Positions 62,785 through 64,000 of a DNA stretch of 64,000 nucleotides are shown in pieces (the stretch's first letter is position 1; the number at the start of each line of letters is the position of its first letter). A program made the translations under genes and the position numbers. Under the pieces are notes generated by a model. That model did no database searches, had not been told where the DNA came from, and was given only the letters and a program-made list of their open reading frames with translations. This stretch comes from Capilliphycus salinus (lineage in GTDB: Bacteria; Cyanobacteriota; Cyanobacteriia; Cyanobacteriales; Microcoleaceae), in assembly GCF_047276495.1 (NCBI RefSeq), contig NZ_CP178543.1, forward strand, positions 7,626,001 through 7,690,000, read 5' to 3'.

Positions 62785-63807
62785 CTAAAAACCTATAAAC
62801 TCACGTAAATCTTCCAAAATATCATTGACTACATTTTTATCTCTTTCATCCCTTAACTCCCAATTACTGATTCTAAAAACTTGCCATCCCTCTTTTTGTA
62901 ATTTTCGATCTTCTTTTAAGCGTTTTGAATAACTTTCTTGATCGGCAAACCATTGATTATTACGTTTGATTGCATAATGGCTAATATCGTCTACTAATAT
63001 CACAAATCTTTTATTCTTCCAAAAAACAACAAAATCTACTCGATAGATATCATCTATGTGTAGCGAGTTAGTATCTCTCAAATTTCTTTTATTAACAGAG
63101 TGCCACTGAATCCATGCTTGTGGTATTAGAACAGGAACATCTTCCTTATTCATTTGAAATTTATATTTATAACTTAAAAAAATATTTTTTTCATGTCGAG
63201 TCTGATTCATACCAATTAAAGCCATGCTTAAAACCTGGTCAGTTTCTGAAGTACAATCATACAAATTGAGAAGTTTTTGATAATTGAAGTTTGGATATAC
63301 ATCGGCATTTGCATCAATAATACCAATTCCTTTTTGTAGCTCAAACTTCAGTGTTTGACTTCTTTTTTCAGCCTTAATTACAAATTCAGGCTTTATTTTT
63401 CCGAATGGTAATCCAGCCTGAAACTGTCCTTTAAAAGTTGTATTATAATTAATTAAATCACGATAGTGAATTAGTCCGAATTCATCGTTTACTCTAAAAC
63501 CTAATTGCTGACATTTATTCTTGAGACGTTGTTTAGTTTCGTCATTCACAAAATAATTTGATGATGTTAGTATATTGTTTATAACTCGCACAAATTTTCT
63601 AATATCTTCTTCTTCTTTCCAGTTAAAATTATCGTAATACTTATTTACTAATTCAAATTTTGTTTCTGAATCAGATTTTTTTATACATCCTGCTGTAGTA
63701 AAAATTTCATCAATACGTTTTAAGTAAAAAGAGCAGAGAATTTCTCTGACTTCCCATTGCAAATTCTCTAAACCAAACTGGAATTCTTGTGAAAAATGTA
63801 TACTCAT
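62785..63807 (-). CDS. Hypothetical protein with C-terminal Vsr/DUF559-like nuclease fold
   Basis: 340 aa. The C-terminal 90 residues (YRVDFVVFWKNKRFVILVDDISHYA ... SKRLKEDRKLQKEGWQVFRISNWEL) follow the Vsr/DUF559 pattern: Asp in VDF, acidic pair VDD then a His, D-R-K-L and GWxVxR. The N-terminal 240 residues match nothing I know. The gene is far more AT-rich than its neighbours, a mark of transfer. It may be a defence or mobile-element enzyme; the missing Glu-x-Lys makes catalysis uncertain. Confidence 0.65.
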   Translation of the reverse strand: MSIHFSQEFQFGLENLQWEVREILCSFYLKRIDEIFTTAGCIKKSDSETKFELVNKYYDNFNWKEEEDIRKFVRVINNILTSSNYFVNDETKQRLKNKCQQLGFRVNDEFGLIHYRDLINYNTTFKGQFQAGLPFGKIKPEFVIKAEKRSQTLKFELQKGIGIIDANADVYPNFNYQKLLNLYDCTSETDQVLSMALIGMNQTRHEKNIFLSYKYKFQMNKEDVPVLIPQAWIQWHSVNKRNLRDTNSLHIDDIYRVDFVVFWKNKRFVILVDDISHYAIKRNNQWFADQESYSKRLKEDRKLQKEGWQVFRISNWELRDERDKNVVNDILEDLREFIGF

Positions 63808-63837
63808 TCTTATCGAAATTATCTTACCTTAGTTGAA

Positions 63838-63854
63838 GGTGGGCATTGCCCACC
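63838..63854 (-). terminator. Putative alaS terminator hairpin
   Basis: GGTGGGC + ATT + GCCCACC (7-bp stem), 8 bases beyond the alaS stop. The same loop sequence occurs near 42140-42158 past the RTX gene. Confidence 0.55.
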
Positions 63855-63862
63855 CAAACAAA

Positions 63863-64000
63863 CTACTTCAACCCCTCAACTAACTGAGTTTTTGCACTCT
63901 CTAACGCTTCACTTAACTTACTCGCATCCCGTCCCCCCGCTTGGGCAAAGTTCGGACGTCCGCCGCCGCCGCCACCGCAAATTTTGGCGATATTTCCGAT
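63863..64000 (-). CDS. alaS: Alanyl-tRNA synthetase, C-terminal end (cut by window)
   Basis: Only the last 45 residues are present: IGNIAKICGGGGGRPNFAQAGGR ending ALESAKTQLVEGLK. The GGGGGRPxxAQAGG motif is the conserved C-terminal domain of AlaRS. It charges tRNA-Ala in the cytoplasm. Frame and stop (TAG, 63865-63863) are clear. Confidence 0.95.
   Translation of the reverse strand: MGNIAKICGGGGGGRPNFAQAGGRDASKLSEALESAKTQLVEGLK

Overview
The window looks like chromosomal DNA of a filamentous, oscillatorian-type cyanobacterium (inference). It carries Psb28, a tocopherol cyclase, DUF4079, DUF1997 and GUN4-domain proteins, many GCGATCGC (HIP1) sites, a tRNA-Arg(CCU) interrupted by a group I intron, heptamer tandem repeats and large numbers of palindromic intergenic repeats. 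Both ends are cut genes: glgA on the left (5' part present, minus strand) and alaS on the right (last 45 codons, minus strand).

Layout. 1-5 kb: glgA, a secreted protein, a GH108 muramidase, hemC and a small coiled-coil protein behind a structured leader. 5-15 kb: two giant twin surface proteins (1353 and 1927 aa) with beta-helix, choice-of-anchor-D repeats, a Pro/Thr-rich linker and RTX repeats; they share nearly identical DNA. 15.7-18.1 kb: an ankyrin-repeat gene coupled to a 217-aa IscB-derived protein that keeps the PLMP, RuvC-I and C-terminal regions but lacks the nuclease core, preceded by a highly structured RNA region that looks like an omega RNA. 18-26 kb: DUF4079, DUF1997, SDR, GH104 lysozyme, endonuclease V, FecR and a methionine-salvage cluster mtnD-mtnW-mtnB, in which MtnW is a RuBisCO-like protein. 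26-35 kb: a REP-associated tyrosine transposase lying between two identical perfect palindromes, ppsA, an HxlR regulator, a GST, an exo/endonuclease/phosphatase, an orphan sugar ABC permease and an SDR-CIA30 fusion. 35-44 kb: small membrane proteins, ComB, a RusA-like resolvase, an alpha/beta hydrolase, two further RTX proteins, an EamA transporter and a repeat-rich spacer. 44-51 kb: a Gld-type ABC gene set (ATPase, permease, GldG) separated from its usual partner DUF4340 by a MASE1-GGDEF diguanylate cyclase. 51-58 kb: an SLH-GUN4 fusion, a two-gene unit (PD-(D/E)XK-like protein plus LRAT-domain membrane protein) and a DUF1565-SLH protein. 58-64 kb: a tnpB-less IS200/IS605-like right end just upstream of psb28, moaB, clpS, the intron-bearing tRNA, tocopherol cyclase, a ParE-type toxin-antitoxin pair, tandem HTH genes, a Vsr/DUF559-like nuclease protein and the end of alaS.

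Themes. First, RNA-guided transposon relics (mini-IscB with omega RNA; orphan TnpB-type right end) suggest domesticated or decayed OMEGA parts. Second, a RAYT transposase and its REP palindromes are dispersed through the window, often just downstream of genes where they may act as terminators. Third, there is heavy investment in cell-surface repeat proteins (four RTX, two SLH). The strongest candidate for something undescribed is the nuclease-core-less IscB with its preserved guide-RNA region and coupled ankyrin gene; the LRAT/nuclease-like pair is second.
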